DNA of 64,000 nucleotides from Prolixibacteraceae bacterium (GTDB taxonomy: Bacteria; Bacteroidota; Bacteroidia; Bacteroidales; Prolixibacteraceae). The notes under the pieces are model-generated. The model ran no database searches and had not been told where the DNA came from. It saw only the letters and a list, made by a program, of their open reading frames with translations. The position numbers were made by a program, and so were the translations under genes. The DNA lies in the NCBI GenBank assembly GCA_003457135.1, contig DMSQ01000034.1, positions 44,779-108,778 on the forward strand, given 5' to 3'. This document shows positions 8,374 to 16,277 of this stretch, piece by piece (position 1 is the first letter of the stretch; each line of letters starts with the position of its first letter).

Positions 8374-11300
8374 ATGAACAAATTTGAAAACTTTACCGGC
8401 CTGTATCCCATTTCCAAAACCTTACGATTTGAATTGATTCCACAAGGAAAAACTCTGGAGTATATTGAAAAAAGCGAGATTCTCGAAAATGACAACTATC
8501 GTGCTGAAAAATACGAAGAGGTTAAAGACATTATTGACGGTTATCACAAATGGTTTATCAATGAAACGCTCCATGATTTGCATATCAACTGGTCTGAGTT
8601 AAAAGTAGCTCTTGAAAATAACAGAATAGAAAAAAGCGATGCTTCCAAAAAGGAACTTCAACGGGTGCAAAAAATCAAGCGTGAAGAAATATACAATGCC
8701 TTTATCGAGCACGAAGCTTTTCAGTATCTGTTTAAGGAAAACCTACTTTCCGATCTGTTACCGATTCAAATAGAGCAATCGGAAGATTTGGATGCTGAAA
8801 AAAAGAAACAGGCTGTCGAAACATTTAATCGTTTCTCAACCTATTTCACCGGCTTTCATGAAAACCGGAAAAACATCTATTCCAAAGAAGGAATTAGTAC
8901 TTCGGTGACGTATAGGATAGTGCATGATAATTTTCCAAAATTTCTGGAGAACATGAAAGTTTTCGAAATTCTCAGAAACGAGTGTCCGGAAGTTATATCA
9001 GACACAGCCAATGAATTAGCTCCATTCATAGATGGTGTACGAATAGAAGATATTTTCCTGATCGACTTTTTTAATTCAACATTTTCCCAAAACGGAATAG
9101 ATTACTACAACCGAATTTTAGGTGGCGTAACAACTGAGACAGGCGAAAAGTATAGAGGAATCAATGAATTTACAAACTTATACCGTCAACAACACCCGGA
9201 ATTTGGCAAAAGCAAGAAAGCTACCAAAATGGTGGTACTATTTAAGCAAATACTGAGCGACAGAGATACGCTTTCATTCATTCCTGAAATGTTTGGCAAC
9301 GACAAACAAGTACAGAATAGCATTCAGTTATTTTATAACCGTGAAATTTCACAATTTGAAAATGAAGGTGTAAAAACTGATGTTTGCACAGCTTTGGCAA
9401 CATTAACGAGTAAAATAGCCGAATTTGATACCGAAAAAATTTACATTCAGCAACCCGAACTGCCCAATGTTTCGCAAAGGCTTTTCGGTTCGTGGAATGA
9501 GCTGAATGCCTGTTTGTTTAAATATGCCGAATTGAAATTTGGAACAGCCGAAAAAGTGGCCAACAGAAAGAAAATCGACAAATGGCTGAAATCCGATTTG
9601 TTCAGTTTTACTGAGCTAAACAAAGCTTTGGAGTTTTCAGGAAAAGATGAACGAATTGAAAATTACTTTTCTGAAACCGGAATTTTTGCCCAACTGGTGA
9701 AAACGGGTTTCGATGAAGCCCAATCCATTCTGGAAACGGAGTACACCAGCGAAGTTCATTTAAAAGACCAGCAGACTGATATTGAAAAAATAAAAACTTT
9801 TTTAGATGCATTGCAAAATCTGATGCACCTGCTTAAATCGCTGTGTGTGAGCGAAGAGGCTGACAGGGACGCTGCTTTTTACAATGAGTTTGATATGCTT
9901 TACAACCAACTGAAACTGGTTGTGCCGCTTTACAACAAAGTTCGTAATTACATCACCCAGAAGTTGTTCCGTTCTGATAAAATCAAAATCTATTTTGAGA
10001 ATAAGGGACAATTTTTAGGTGGTTGGGTGGATAGTCAAACTGAGAATAGTGACAATGGAACCCAAGCCGGAGGCTATATTTTCCGCAAAGAAAATGTAAT
10101 TAACGAATACGACTATTATTTGGGGATTTGTAGCGATCCAAAACTGTTTAGAAGGACAACCATAGTCTCTGAAAATGATAGAAGTTCTTTTGAAAGATTG
10201 GATTATTATCAGTTAAAAACCGCTTCCGTTTATGGAAATAGTTATTGCGGGAAACACCCATATACTGAAGATAAAAATGAATTAGTAAATTCAATAGATC
10301 GATTTGTACATTTATCAGGTAATAATATCTTAATAGAGAAGATTGCAAAAGACAAAGTAAAAAGTAATCCAACAACAAATACACCAAGCGGTTATCTTAA
10401 TTTTATTCATAGAGAAGCACCTAATACTTATGAATGCTTACTTCAAGATGAGAATTTTGTATCTCTAAATCAAAGAGTCGTTTCTGCTTTAAAAGCCACC
10501 CTAGCAACATTAGTCAGAGTCCCTAAAGCATTAGTTTATGCAAAAAAAGACTACCACCTTTTTTCAGAAATAATAAATGACATTGACGAATTAAGCTATG
10601 AAAAGGCATTTTCGTACTTTCCAGTTAGTCAAACTGAATTTGAAAATTCCTCGAACAGAACAATAAAACCACTACTACTTTTCAAAATATCTAATAAGGA
10701 TTTGTCCTTTGCTGAAAATTTCGAAAAAGGAAATCGGCAAAAAATCGGCAAAAAGAATTTGCATACTTTATATTTTGAGGCACTAATGAAGGGCAATCAA
10801 GATACTATTGATATTGGTACAGGCATGGTTTTTCATAGAGTAAAATCATTGAATTACAATGAAAAAACTCTGAAATATGGTCATCATTCTACACAACTAA
10901 ATGAAAAGTTCAGTTACCCAATAATTAAAGATAAGCGATTTGCCTCTGACAAATTCTTATTTCATCTTTCGACAGAAATTAATTACAAAGAAAAAAGGAA
11001 ACCTCTAAACAACAGCATAATTGAATTTTTAACAAATAATCCCGACATCAACATTATTGGACTTGACCGTGGCGAACGGCATCTGATCTATTTGACCCTG
11101 ATCAATCAAAAAGGAGAAATCCTGAGACAAAAAACATTCAACATTGTCGGCAATACCAATTACCATGAGAAACTGAACCAACGCGAAAAAGAGCGCGATA
11201 ATGCCCGAAAAAGCTGGGCAACCATTGGAAAAATCAAAGAGTTGAAAGAGGGATTTTTGTCGCTGGTAATTCACGAAATAGCCAAAATAATGGTGGAGAA

Positions 11301-12216
11301 CAATGCCATTGTAGTACTCGAAGATTTGAATTTCGGATTTAAGCGCGGTCGCTTTAAAGTTGAAAAACAGATCTACCAAAAATTTGAAAAAATGTTGATT
11401 GACAAGTTGAATTACCTGGTATTCAAAGACAAAAAAGCCAATGAAGCCGGAGGTGTTTTGAAAGGTTATCAGTTGGCTGAAAAATTTGAAAGCTTCCAGA
11501 AAATGGGTAAACAAAGCGGTTTTCTATTCTATGTTCCTGCGGCGTACACCTCGAAAATTGATCCAACAACCGGATTTGTAAATATGCTGAACCTGAATTA
11601 TACCAACATGAAGGACGCACAAACACTGCTGTCAGGAATGGATAAAATCAGTTTCAATGCCGATGCCAACTATTTTGAGTTTGAGTTGGATTACGAAAAA
11701 TTTAAAACCAATCAGACCGACCATACCAATAAGTGGACCATTTGCACCGTGGGCGAAAAACGCTTTACTTATAACAGTGCAACCAAAGAAACCACGACTG
11801 TAAATGTAACCGAAGATTTAAAAAAGCTGCTGGATAAATTTGAGGTAAAATATTCGAACGGTGACAATATTAAAGATGAAATTTGTAGACAAACCGATGC
11901 TAAGTTTTTTGAAATAATACTTTGGCTGTTGAAACTAACCATGCAAATGCGCAACAGCAATACCAAAACTGAAGAAGATTTTATCCTATCGCCTGTCAAA
12001 AACAGCAACGGTGAGTTTTTCAGGAGCAACGACGATGCCAATGGTATTTGGCCTGCCGATGCCGATGCCAACGGAGCTTACCACATTGCGTTGAAAGGTT
12101 TGTATTTGGTAAAAGAATGTTTTAACAAGAACGAAAAGAGCCTGAAAATAGAACATAAAAATTGGTTTAAGTTTGCACAAACTCGCTTTAATGGCTCCCT
12201 AACAAAGAATGGTTAA
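8374..12216 (+). CDS. cas12a: Cas12a (Cpf1), type V-A CRISPR effector nuclease
   Basis: The 1280-residue protein has the typical Cas12a start (NKFENFTGLYPISKTLRFEL). It is an RNA-guided nuclease that processes its own crRNA and cuts DNA next to a T-rich PAM. All catalytic residues are visible: RuvC-I D898 (IIGLDRGERH), RuvC-II E983 (VVLEDLN), Nuc R1193 (QMRNSNT) and RuvC-III D1231 (DADANGAYH). The crRNA-processing/WED-III region with IIKDKRFASDKFLFH is present. The PAM-interacting part (about 590-720) lacks the usual NKMLPKVF-type motif. Bases about 10141-11040 (residues 590-889) have about 30 percent GC by hand count against about 40 percent either side, so this part may have been exchanged. 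A C-terminal Nuc domain without a zinc ribbon argues against Cas12a2. It is the first gene of the operon; the BRO-N gene starts 19 bp later. Confidence 0.98.
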   Translation: MNKFENFTGLYPISKTLRFELIPQGKTLEYIEKSEILENDNYRAEKYEEVKDIIDGYHKWFINETLHDLHINWSELKVALENNRIEKSDASKKELQRVQKIKREEIYNAFIEHEAFQYLFKENLLSDLLPIQIEQSEDLDAEKKKQAVETFNRFSTYFTGFHENRKNIYSKEGISTSVTYRIVHDNFPKFLENMKVFEILRNECPEVISDTANELAPFIDGVRIEDIFLIDFFNSTFSQNGIDYYNRILGGVTTETGEKYRGINEFTNLYRQQHPEFGKSKKATKMVVLFKQILSDRDTLSFIPEMFGNDKQVQNSIQLFYNREISQFENEGVKTDVCTALATLTSKIAEFDTEKIYIQQPELPNVSQRLFGSWNELNACLFKYAELKFGTAEKVANRKKIDKWLKSDLFSFTELNKALEFSGKDERIENYFSETGIFAQLVKTGFDEAQSILETEYTSEVHLKDQQTDIEKIKTFLDALQNLMHLLKSLCVSEEADRDAAFYNEFDMLYNQLKLVVPLYNKVRNYITQKLFRSDKIKIYFENKGQFLGGWVDSQTENSDNGTQAGGYIFRKENVINEYDYYLGICSDPKLFRRTTIVSENDRSSFERLDYYQLKTASVYGNSYCGKHPYTEDKNELVNSIDRFVHLSGNNILIEKIAKDKVKSNPTTNTPSGYLNFIHREAPNTYECLLQDENFVSLNQRVVSALKATLATLVRVPKALVYAKKDYHLFSEIINDIDELSYEKAFSYFPVSQTEFENSSNRTIKPLLLFKISNKDLSFAENFEKGNRQKIGKKNLHTLYFEALMKGNQDTIDIGTGMVFHRVKSLNYNEKTLKYGHHSTQLNEKFSYPIIKDKRFASDKFLFHLSTEINYKEKRKPLNNSIIEFLTNNPDINIIGLDRGERHLIYLTLINQKGEILRQKTFNIVGNTNYHEKLNQREKERDNARKSWATIGKIKELKEGFLSLVIHEIAKIMVENNAIVVLEDLNFGFKRGRFKVEKQIYQKFEKMLIDKLNYLVFKDKKANEAGGVLKGYQLAEKFESFQKMGKQSGFLFYVPAAYTSKIDPTTGFVNMLNLNYTNMKDAQTLLSGMDKISFNADANYFEFELDYEKFKTNQTDHTNKWTICTVGEKRFTYNSATKETTTVNVTEDLKKLLDKFEVKYSNGDNIKDEICRQTDAKFFEIILWLLKLTMQMRNSNTKTEEDFILSPVKNSNGEFFRSNDDANGIWPADADANGAYHIALKGLYLVKECFNKNEKSLKIEHKNWFKFAQTRFNGSLTKNG

Positions 12217-12235
12217 ACTTTATTCAAAATAAACT

Positions 12236-13087
12236 ATGAGCAGTTTAAAATTATTTCAGGATAAAAGCATCCGTTCGTACTGGGACGAACTGGAAGAACA
12301 ATGGTATTTTTCGGTCATTGATGTGGTTGGGGCCCTTACCGACAGCCTGAATCCGAGGGATTATTGGTTTAAAATAAAAAAACGGGAGAAAATTTCAGGA
12401 ATTGAACTGTCGACAATTTGTCGTCAGTTGAAACTACAAGCCCCCGACGGTAAATTAAGGGAAACCGATTGCGCCAACGTGAAAGGGTTGTTCAGGATTA
12501 TACAATCGATACCATCGCCCAAAGCCGAACCCTTTAAACTATGGCTTTCGCAGGTTGGGTACGACCGCCTTCTGGAAATAGAAAACCCCGAACTGGCCCA
12601 GGAACGGATGAAGGAACTGTACGAACAGAAAGGTTACCCCAGAGAATGGATTGACAAACGCATACGCGGAATTGCCATTCGGCAGAACCTGACCGATGAG
12701 TGGAAAGTCCGCGGGATGAAAGAGGAGCGCGATTATGCCATCTTAACTGCCGAAATTTCAAAAGCCGCTTTCGGATTGACTCCTTCGGAATACAAGGAGC
12801 TTAAAGGTTTAGAAAAAAAGAGCCAAAACCTGCGCGACCACATGACCGATTTGGAATTGATTTTTACCATGCTGGGCGAACGGGTTACTACCGAAATATC
12901 GGCCAACGAAAAGCCCGATACGTTTGAAAAGAATAGAAAGGTAGCCAAACGCGGAGGGAATGTTGCAGGTTTTGCCCGGAAGCAAACCGAAAAGGAATTA
13001 GGCAGAAGCATCATTTCCGATCAGAATTTTCTGTCACTCCCCGCCAATCCGGATCAGCCAGAACTGAACAGCGAAATTATTAACTGA
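12236..13087 (+). CDS. BRO-N (phage antirepressor-type) domain protein inside the cas operon
   Basis: The 283-residue protein has an N-terminal BRO-N domain (about 8-110: WYFSVIDVVGALTDSLNPRDYW, then SIPSPKAEPFKLWLSQVG) and a helical C-terminal part ending in GGNVAGFARKQTEKELG. This family is common in Bacteroidota genomes and phages as putative antirepressor or DNA-binding protein; its biochemical role is unproven. It lies 19 bp after cas12a and 3 bp before cas4 on the same strand, so it should be co-expressed with them. Its GC content is about 47 percent by hand count (12301-13020) against roughly 39 percent in cas4/cas1, suggesting separate acquisition. It is not a known core type V-A gene. 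It could be an operon regulator, a stress-linked accessory factor or a passenger. Confidence 0.85.
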   Translation: MSSLKLFQDKSIRSYWDELEEQWYFSVIDVVGALTDSLNPRDYWFKIKKREKISGIELSTICRQLKLQAPDGKLRETDCANVKGLFRIIQSIPSPKAEPFKLWLSQVGYDRLLEIENPELAQERMKELYEQKGYPREWIDKRIRGIAIRQNLTDEWKVRGMKEERDYAILTAEISKAAFGLTPSEYKELKGLEKKSQNLRDHMTDLELIFTMLGERVTTEISANEKPDTFEKNRKVAKRGGNVAGFARKQTEKELGRSIISDQNFLSLPANPDQPELNSEIIN

Positions 13088-13090
13088 TAA

Positions 13091-13693
13091 ATGGACGAAT
13101 ATATCCTCATATCAACGCTCAACGATTTTATCTTTTGTCCGTATTCAATCTATTTGCACAATGTGTACGCGGGTGGCGACGAAGATTTGGTTCACGCCAC
13201 ACCTCAAACACAAGGTAAAGCTGCTCATACTGCTATTGATGAAAAAACTTACAGTAGCAGGAAAGATGAACTTACCGGGCTTTCGGTTTTTTGCGACGAA
13301 TTGGGTGTGATGGGTAAAATAGATTTATACAAAAGCAAAGAAAAACGGTTGATTGAACGAAAATATCAGCTTAAAACCATTTATCAGGGTCAGATTTACC
13401 AGCTTTGGGCGCAGTATTTCTGCATGACCGAAATGGGCTATCCAATTGATATTCTGGAGTTTTATTCTATTTCGACCAATACTACTTTTCCGTTAGCTAT
13501 TCCAACAGCCGGGGATAAAAAGGAGTTGCAGGATTTTATTCTTCGATTCAAACAATACGATCCGGCACAAGCGATACCGGTTAATATCAACAAATGCACC
13601 CATTGCATCTATTGTAATTTGTGCGATAAAATCGAATCCGAAAATGTTTACTGTTTACAGCTAAAGACATTGAATATCGTTCAGTATTTGTGA
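13091..13693 (+). CDS. cas4: Cas4 exonuclease, CRISPR adaptation
   Basis: This 200-residue RecB-family nuclease with a [4Fe-4S] cluster trims and PAM-selects prespacers for Cas1-Cas2. Visible features are the N-terminal cluster Cys (C16 in FIFCPY), the nuclease Asp of GKIDLY, the E-x-K motif of IERKYQ and the C-terminal cluster cysteines C169, C172 and C178, with an extra Cys at 175. Length and motif order fit the Cas4 of type V-A loci. The stop codon overlaps the GTG start of cas1, indicating translational coupling. Confidence 0.95.
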   Translation: MDEYILISTLNDFIFCPYSIYLHNVYAGGDEDLVHATPQTQGKAAHTAIDEKTYSSRKDELTGLSVFCDELGVMGKIDLYKSKEKRLIERKYQLKTIYQGQIYQLWAQYFCMTEMGYPIDILEFYSISTNTTFPLAIPTAGDKKELQDFILRFKQYDPAQAIPVNINKCTHCIYCNLCDKIESENVYCLQLKTLNIVQYL

Positions 13694-14622
13694 TCAACTG
13701 CATCGAAAACAAAGCGTTACGTGTATCGAACGGCGCATTACTACTCGAAGATACCGAAGAGAAAAAGACAATAACCAAACTGCCGTTTCAAAAAATACTG
13801 GCTTTGTTTGTGATCGGTCACATCACCATAACAACGCCTTTGATTGAAAATTGTACCAGAAACGGGATACCTCTGGTAGTTATGAAACCCAATTTCAGAC
13901 CTGTGTTTTTCTTTTCTGTAACAGCCGAAGCCAATTTCCTGTTAAGGCAAAAGCAGCACGAAAACGACAAAAACAATTTGCAGATACCCAAAATACTGGT
14001 GGCAAATAAAATACAGAACCAATTGCGTTTGCTTGAAAAAACACGACAAAAGACTGATGCCATTGTGAGAGCAAAGGGTCAGTGTGCAAAATCTTTGTTA
14101 CTTATACCTGATGCTGCAGATTATGAAATAGTTATGGGCTTGGAAGGCCGGGTAGCAAAATCATTTTTTGCCGCTTATTTTGAGCAATTGGATTGGAAAT
14201 CACGCTGTCCACGAACTAAAATCGATCCGGTTAATGCAACGCTCGATATTGGTTACACCATTCTGTTCAATTACGTGGAGGCTTTTGTCCGTTTATTTGG
14301 GTTCGATCCATACATTGGTGTTTATCACAGGCTTTGGTTCAAACGCAAATCACTGATTTGTGATTTGATGGAGCCTTTCAGATGCCTGATTGACCAACAG
14401 GTACGCAAAGCTTTTAATACCAAACAATGCAAAGCCGATGATTTTAAACTGTTTAAAAATGAATATGTGTTGAAACACGAGAAAAGTAGCGAATATACCC
14501 GGATGTTCTACGATGTATTAATTGAGCAAAAATCTATGGTATTCAAATATGTACGGGATTATTACCGCTGTTTCATGCAGCAAAAAAGTACAGCCAATTA
14601 CCCAAAATTTTTAATCAACTAA
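13690..14622 (+). CDS. cas1: Cas1 integrase, CRISPR adaptation
   Basis: The 310-residue integrase inserts new spacers at the leader end of the array as a Cas1-Cas2 complex. Metal-binding and catalytic residues are visible as E152 (GLEGRVAKSFF), H213 (GVYHRLWF) and D225/E228 (DLMEPFR). Translation begins with GTG at 13690, giving a GTGA overlap with the cas4 stop. No in-frame ATG gives a complete N-terminal beta domain. Cas2 starts 7 bp after the stop. Confidence 0.97.
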   Translation: MINCIENKALRVSNGALLLEDTEEKKTITKLPFQKILALFVIGHITITTPLIENCTRNGIPLVVMKPNFRPVFFFSVTAEANFLLRQKQHENDKNNLQIPKILVANKIQNQLRLLEKTRQKTDAIVRAKGQCAKSLLLIPDAADYEIVMGLEGRVAKSFFAAYFEQLDWKSRCPRTKIDPVNATLDIGYTILFNYVEAFVRLFGFDPYIGVYHRLWFKRKSLICDLMEPFRCLIDQQVRKAFNTKQCKADDFKLFKNEYVLKHEKSSEYTRMFYDVLIEQKSMVFKYVRDYYRCFMQQKSTANYPKFLIN

Positions 14623-14629
14623 TAAGCTA

Positions 14630-14905
14630 ATGCTGGTAGTGAGTTATGATATTTCAGACAATAAACTTCGCACCCGTTTTGCGAAAATGTTGAGCAAACA
14701 CGGAGGTGTTCGCCTGCAATACTCAGTTTTTGAGATCAATAACAGCAAACGAATACAGGATATCCTGAAAGTTAAAATCGAAGCTGTTTTTGCCAAAGAG
14801 TTTGAAGGGAGCGACAGTATTTTTATTTTTGAAACCGACCTGCATAGAGCAACAAAATATGGCAATGCCATTCATCGCGATCAGGAATTAATTTTTTTCG
14901 ATTAG
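14630..14905 (+). CDS. cas2: Cas2, CRISPR adaptation
   Basis: The 91-residue ferredoxin-like-fold protein is the dimeric core of the Cas1-Cas2 integrase. The first strand, VVSYDISDNKLRTRF, carries the conserved Asp, and GGVRLQYSVFEI is the typical second strand. It is the last gene of the operon. The array leader follows directly. Confidence 0.96.
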   Translation: MLVVSYDISDNKLRTRFAKMLSKHGGVRLQYSVFEINNSKRIQDILKVKIEAVFAKEFEGSDSIFIFETDLHRATKYGNAIHRDQELIFFD

Positions 14906-15084
14906 CAAGGCAGCATCTTTATTTATTTCAATAATCCATTCAGTTTTGTATATAATTTTGAATATCTGTTCATTGAAATATTGGTTTTAATTTTTAGTAA
15001 ATGGGGGGGGTAAAAATACCTGTTCCATAATTTTGAAAAAGCCTGAAAACACGTACATTTGCGAGCGGGGTTCAACGGACTAGA
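14906..15084 (+). promoter_or_regulatory. CRISPR leader
   Basis: This AT-rich, gene-free stretch joins cas2 to the first repeat. It carries an 8-base G run (15003-15010) and three TAnnTTTG boxes (14953-14960, 15028-15035 and 15054-15061). The array's degenerate repeat is at the far end, which marks this side as the leader and the direction as rightward. Confidence 0.75.
15032..15061 (+). promoter_or_regulatory. Candidate pre-crRNA promoter
   Basis: TTTG at 15032-15035 and TACATTTG at 15054-15061, separated by 18 bp, fit the Bacteroidota primary sigma promoter (TTTG, then TAnnTTTG). Transcription would begin about 15 bases before the first repeat at 15085, a sensible place for pre-crRNA initiation. 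Confidence 0.55.
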
Positions 15085-15373
15085 GTCTGGCCCCAAATTT
15101 TAATTTCTACTGTTGTAGATACCCTAACCATCAGAGCAGAAAAGGGGAGTCTGGCCCCAAATTTTAATTTCTACTGTTGTAGATTAGTTAATTGAATTGG
15201 TTTGTTTCTGTGTCTGGCCCCAAATTTTAATTTCTACTGTTGTAGATCTTCATTGGTTACACGTACATCGTTACTGCCTGGCCCCAAATTTTAATTTCTA
15301 CTGTTGTAGATAAAACCACGGATAAAACCCAACAAAAGTCTGGCCCCAAATTTTAATTTCTACTGTTGCAGAT
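15085..15373 (+). CRISPR. Type V-A CRISPR array, five repeats and four spacers
   Basis: The 36-bp repeats are at 15085-15120, 15149-15184, 15212-15247, 15276-15311 and 15338-15373. Spacers of 28, 27, 28 and 26 bp lie at 15121-15148, 15185-15211, 15248-15275 and 15312-15337. Each repeat starts GTCTGGCCCC and ends in AATTTCTACTGTTGTAGAT, the handle also known from Francisella Cas12a. Repeat 4 has T2 changed to C. The last repeat has T32 changed to C, which breaks one pair of the UCUAC/GUAGA stem, as is usual for a leader-distal end. No spacer visibly matches elsewhere in this window. Confidence 0.99.
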
Positions 15374-15455
15374 ATTTTCTTTTGCTACGAATGGCCAATA
15401 GCATCAATGCTTTAGAAAATAGGAGTCTTTCCATTTACTTTTTAAGTGATTTCGT

Positions 15456-16055
15456 TCAGTAACAGGCAGGTCCATTCACGGGTGGCCCACAACCTCGCCA
15501 TACTCTGGGCCAGGCAATACCGCAATGCGAATTTTTGATGTAACGCCATCCTTCAGGATTTGGACTGTTAATGTTTACTGGTCGCAATGAGGTGGGCCAG
15601 GGTATGCAACCTGGAGCCGCGCAGGCAGGGAAAAGATCGTAACAATCATCCGATAATACTGTTTTTGAATCAATCTGGGCCTGCTTAATCTGCGATTCGA
15701 ATTCTGCTGGTGGTGTTTTATCTTGTTTCAGATAGTACAAACTGACATTGTAAAAACTGACAGTTTTTAAAGCTGATTCATTGAACCCTGTAATTTGAGT
15801 AAGGAACTGCGGAATTGAGCTTTCGATACTTGCGGCTAATTGCTCGGCACGTCCAGCCCGAATTTCTGAAAGTACATTCATCATATTCAAGAATTCCGCC
15901 GAATATAAATCCTGTGATTCTTGCAAAGTCATTTCCATATCCCCCGAGGTTACTTTCTCATCTTTAGGCAAGCATGAAAAAAAGATCAAAACCATTGCGA
16001 TCAACGACAACCTGGTTTTCATTCCGAACCTTTGTACAAATAATTGTTTTTTCAT
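15456..16055 (-). CDS. Small lipoprotein of unknown function
   Basis: I place the start at ATG 16055 (MKKQLF...), or 11 codons further in (MKTRLSLIAMVLIFFSC), because the longer frame adds a non-signal extension. A lipoprotein signal ends at Cys28 (IFFSC). The mature part of about 170 residues is helical, with a Cys/Pro/Trp-rich C-terminus (six Cys from DDCYDLFPAC onward) that may be disulphide-bonded. I do not recognise the family. It lies downstream of the array on the opposite strand, with no sign of a link to CRISPR. Confidence 0.65.
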   Translation of the reverse strand: MKKQLFVQRFGMKTRLSLIAMVLIFFSCLPKDEKVTSGDMEMTLQESQDLYSAEFLNMMNVLSEIRAGRAEQLAASIESSIPQFLTQITGFNESALKTVSFYNVSLYYLKQDKTPPAEFESQIKQAQIDSKTVLSDDCYDLFPACAAPGCIPWPTSLRPVNINSPNPEGWRYIKNSHCGIAWPRVWRGCGPPVNGPACY

Positions 16056-16277
16056 TGTTTTAAGTTTTTGAGTTAATATTAAGTTTTGCAACGAAACCCG
16101 GAAAGCACCATTTACGAATATGCAGATAAAAGGATACATATATCTTATATATAGAAGGAATTTTTATTTGAAATATTTTTGGGGAAGTGGGGGATTCGAT
16201 TCTATAACCTTCTCTTTTTGAAGGCTTATGGGATGTGGGCAGAAACTACATGGATATTCGTAGTAAGCAAGAAATTC

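Noticed and set aside
11029..11514. 161-residue leftward frame inside cas12a
   Set aside because: It is antisense to the conserved RuvC region and shows no recognisable domain; the sense protein is clearly real.
8374..12216. Cas12a2 rather than Cas12a
   Set aside because: The C-terminal part has the standard Cas12a Nuc pattern with R1193 and no zinc-ribbon cysteines; only the PI segment is unusual.
15003..15010. Eight-base G run as a frameshift marker
   Set aside because: It lies in the non-coding leader, so no gene is affected.
14906..15084. A tracrRNA gene
   Set aside because: Type V-A needs none, and no anti-repeat complementary to the array repeat was seen in the leader or around the cas genes.
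15248..15275. Spacer 3 as a self-targeting match to the gdhA palindrome region
   Set aside because: They share only the short TTACACGTA string; the rest of the spacer does not match.
8102..15373. A prophage or transposon carrying the CRISPR locus
   Set aside because: No integrase, tRNA target, attachment repeat or insertion sequence borders the locus; the only phage-like gene is the BRO-N gene.
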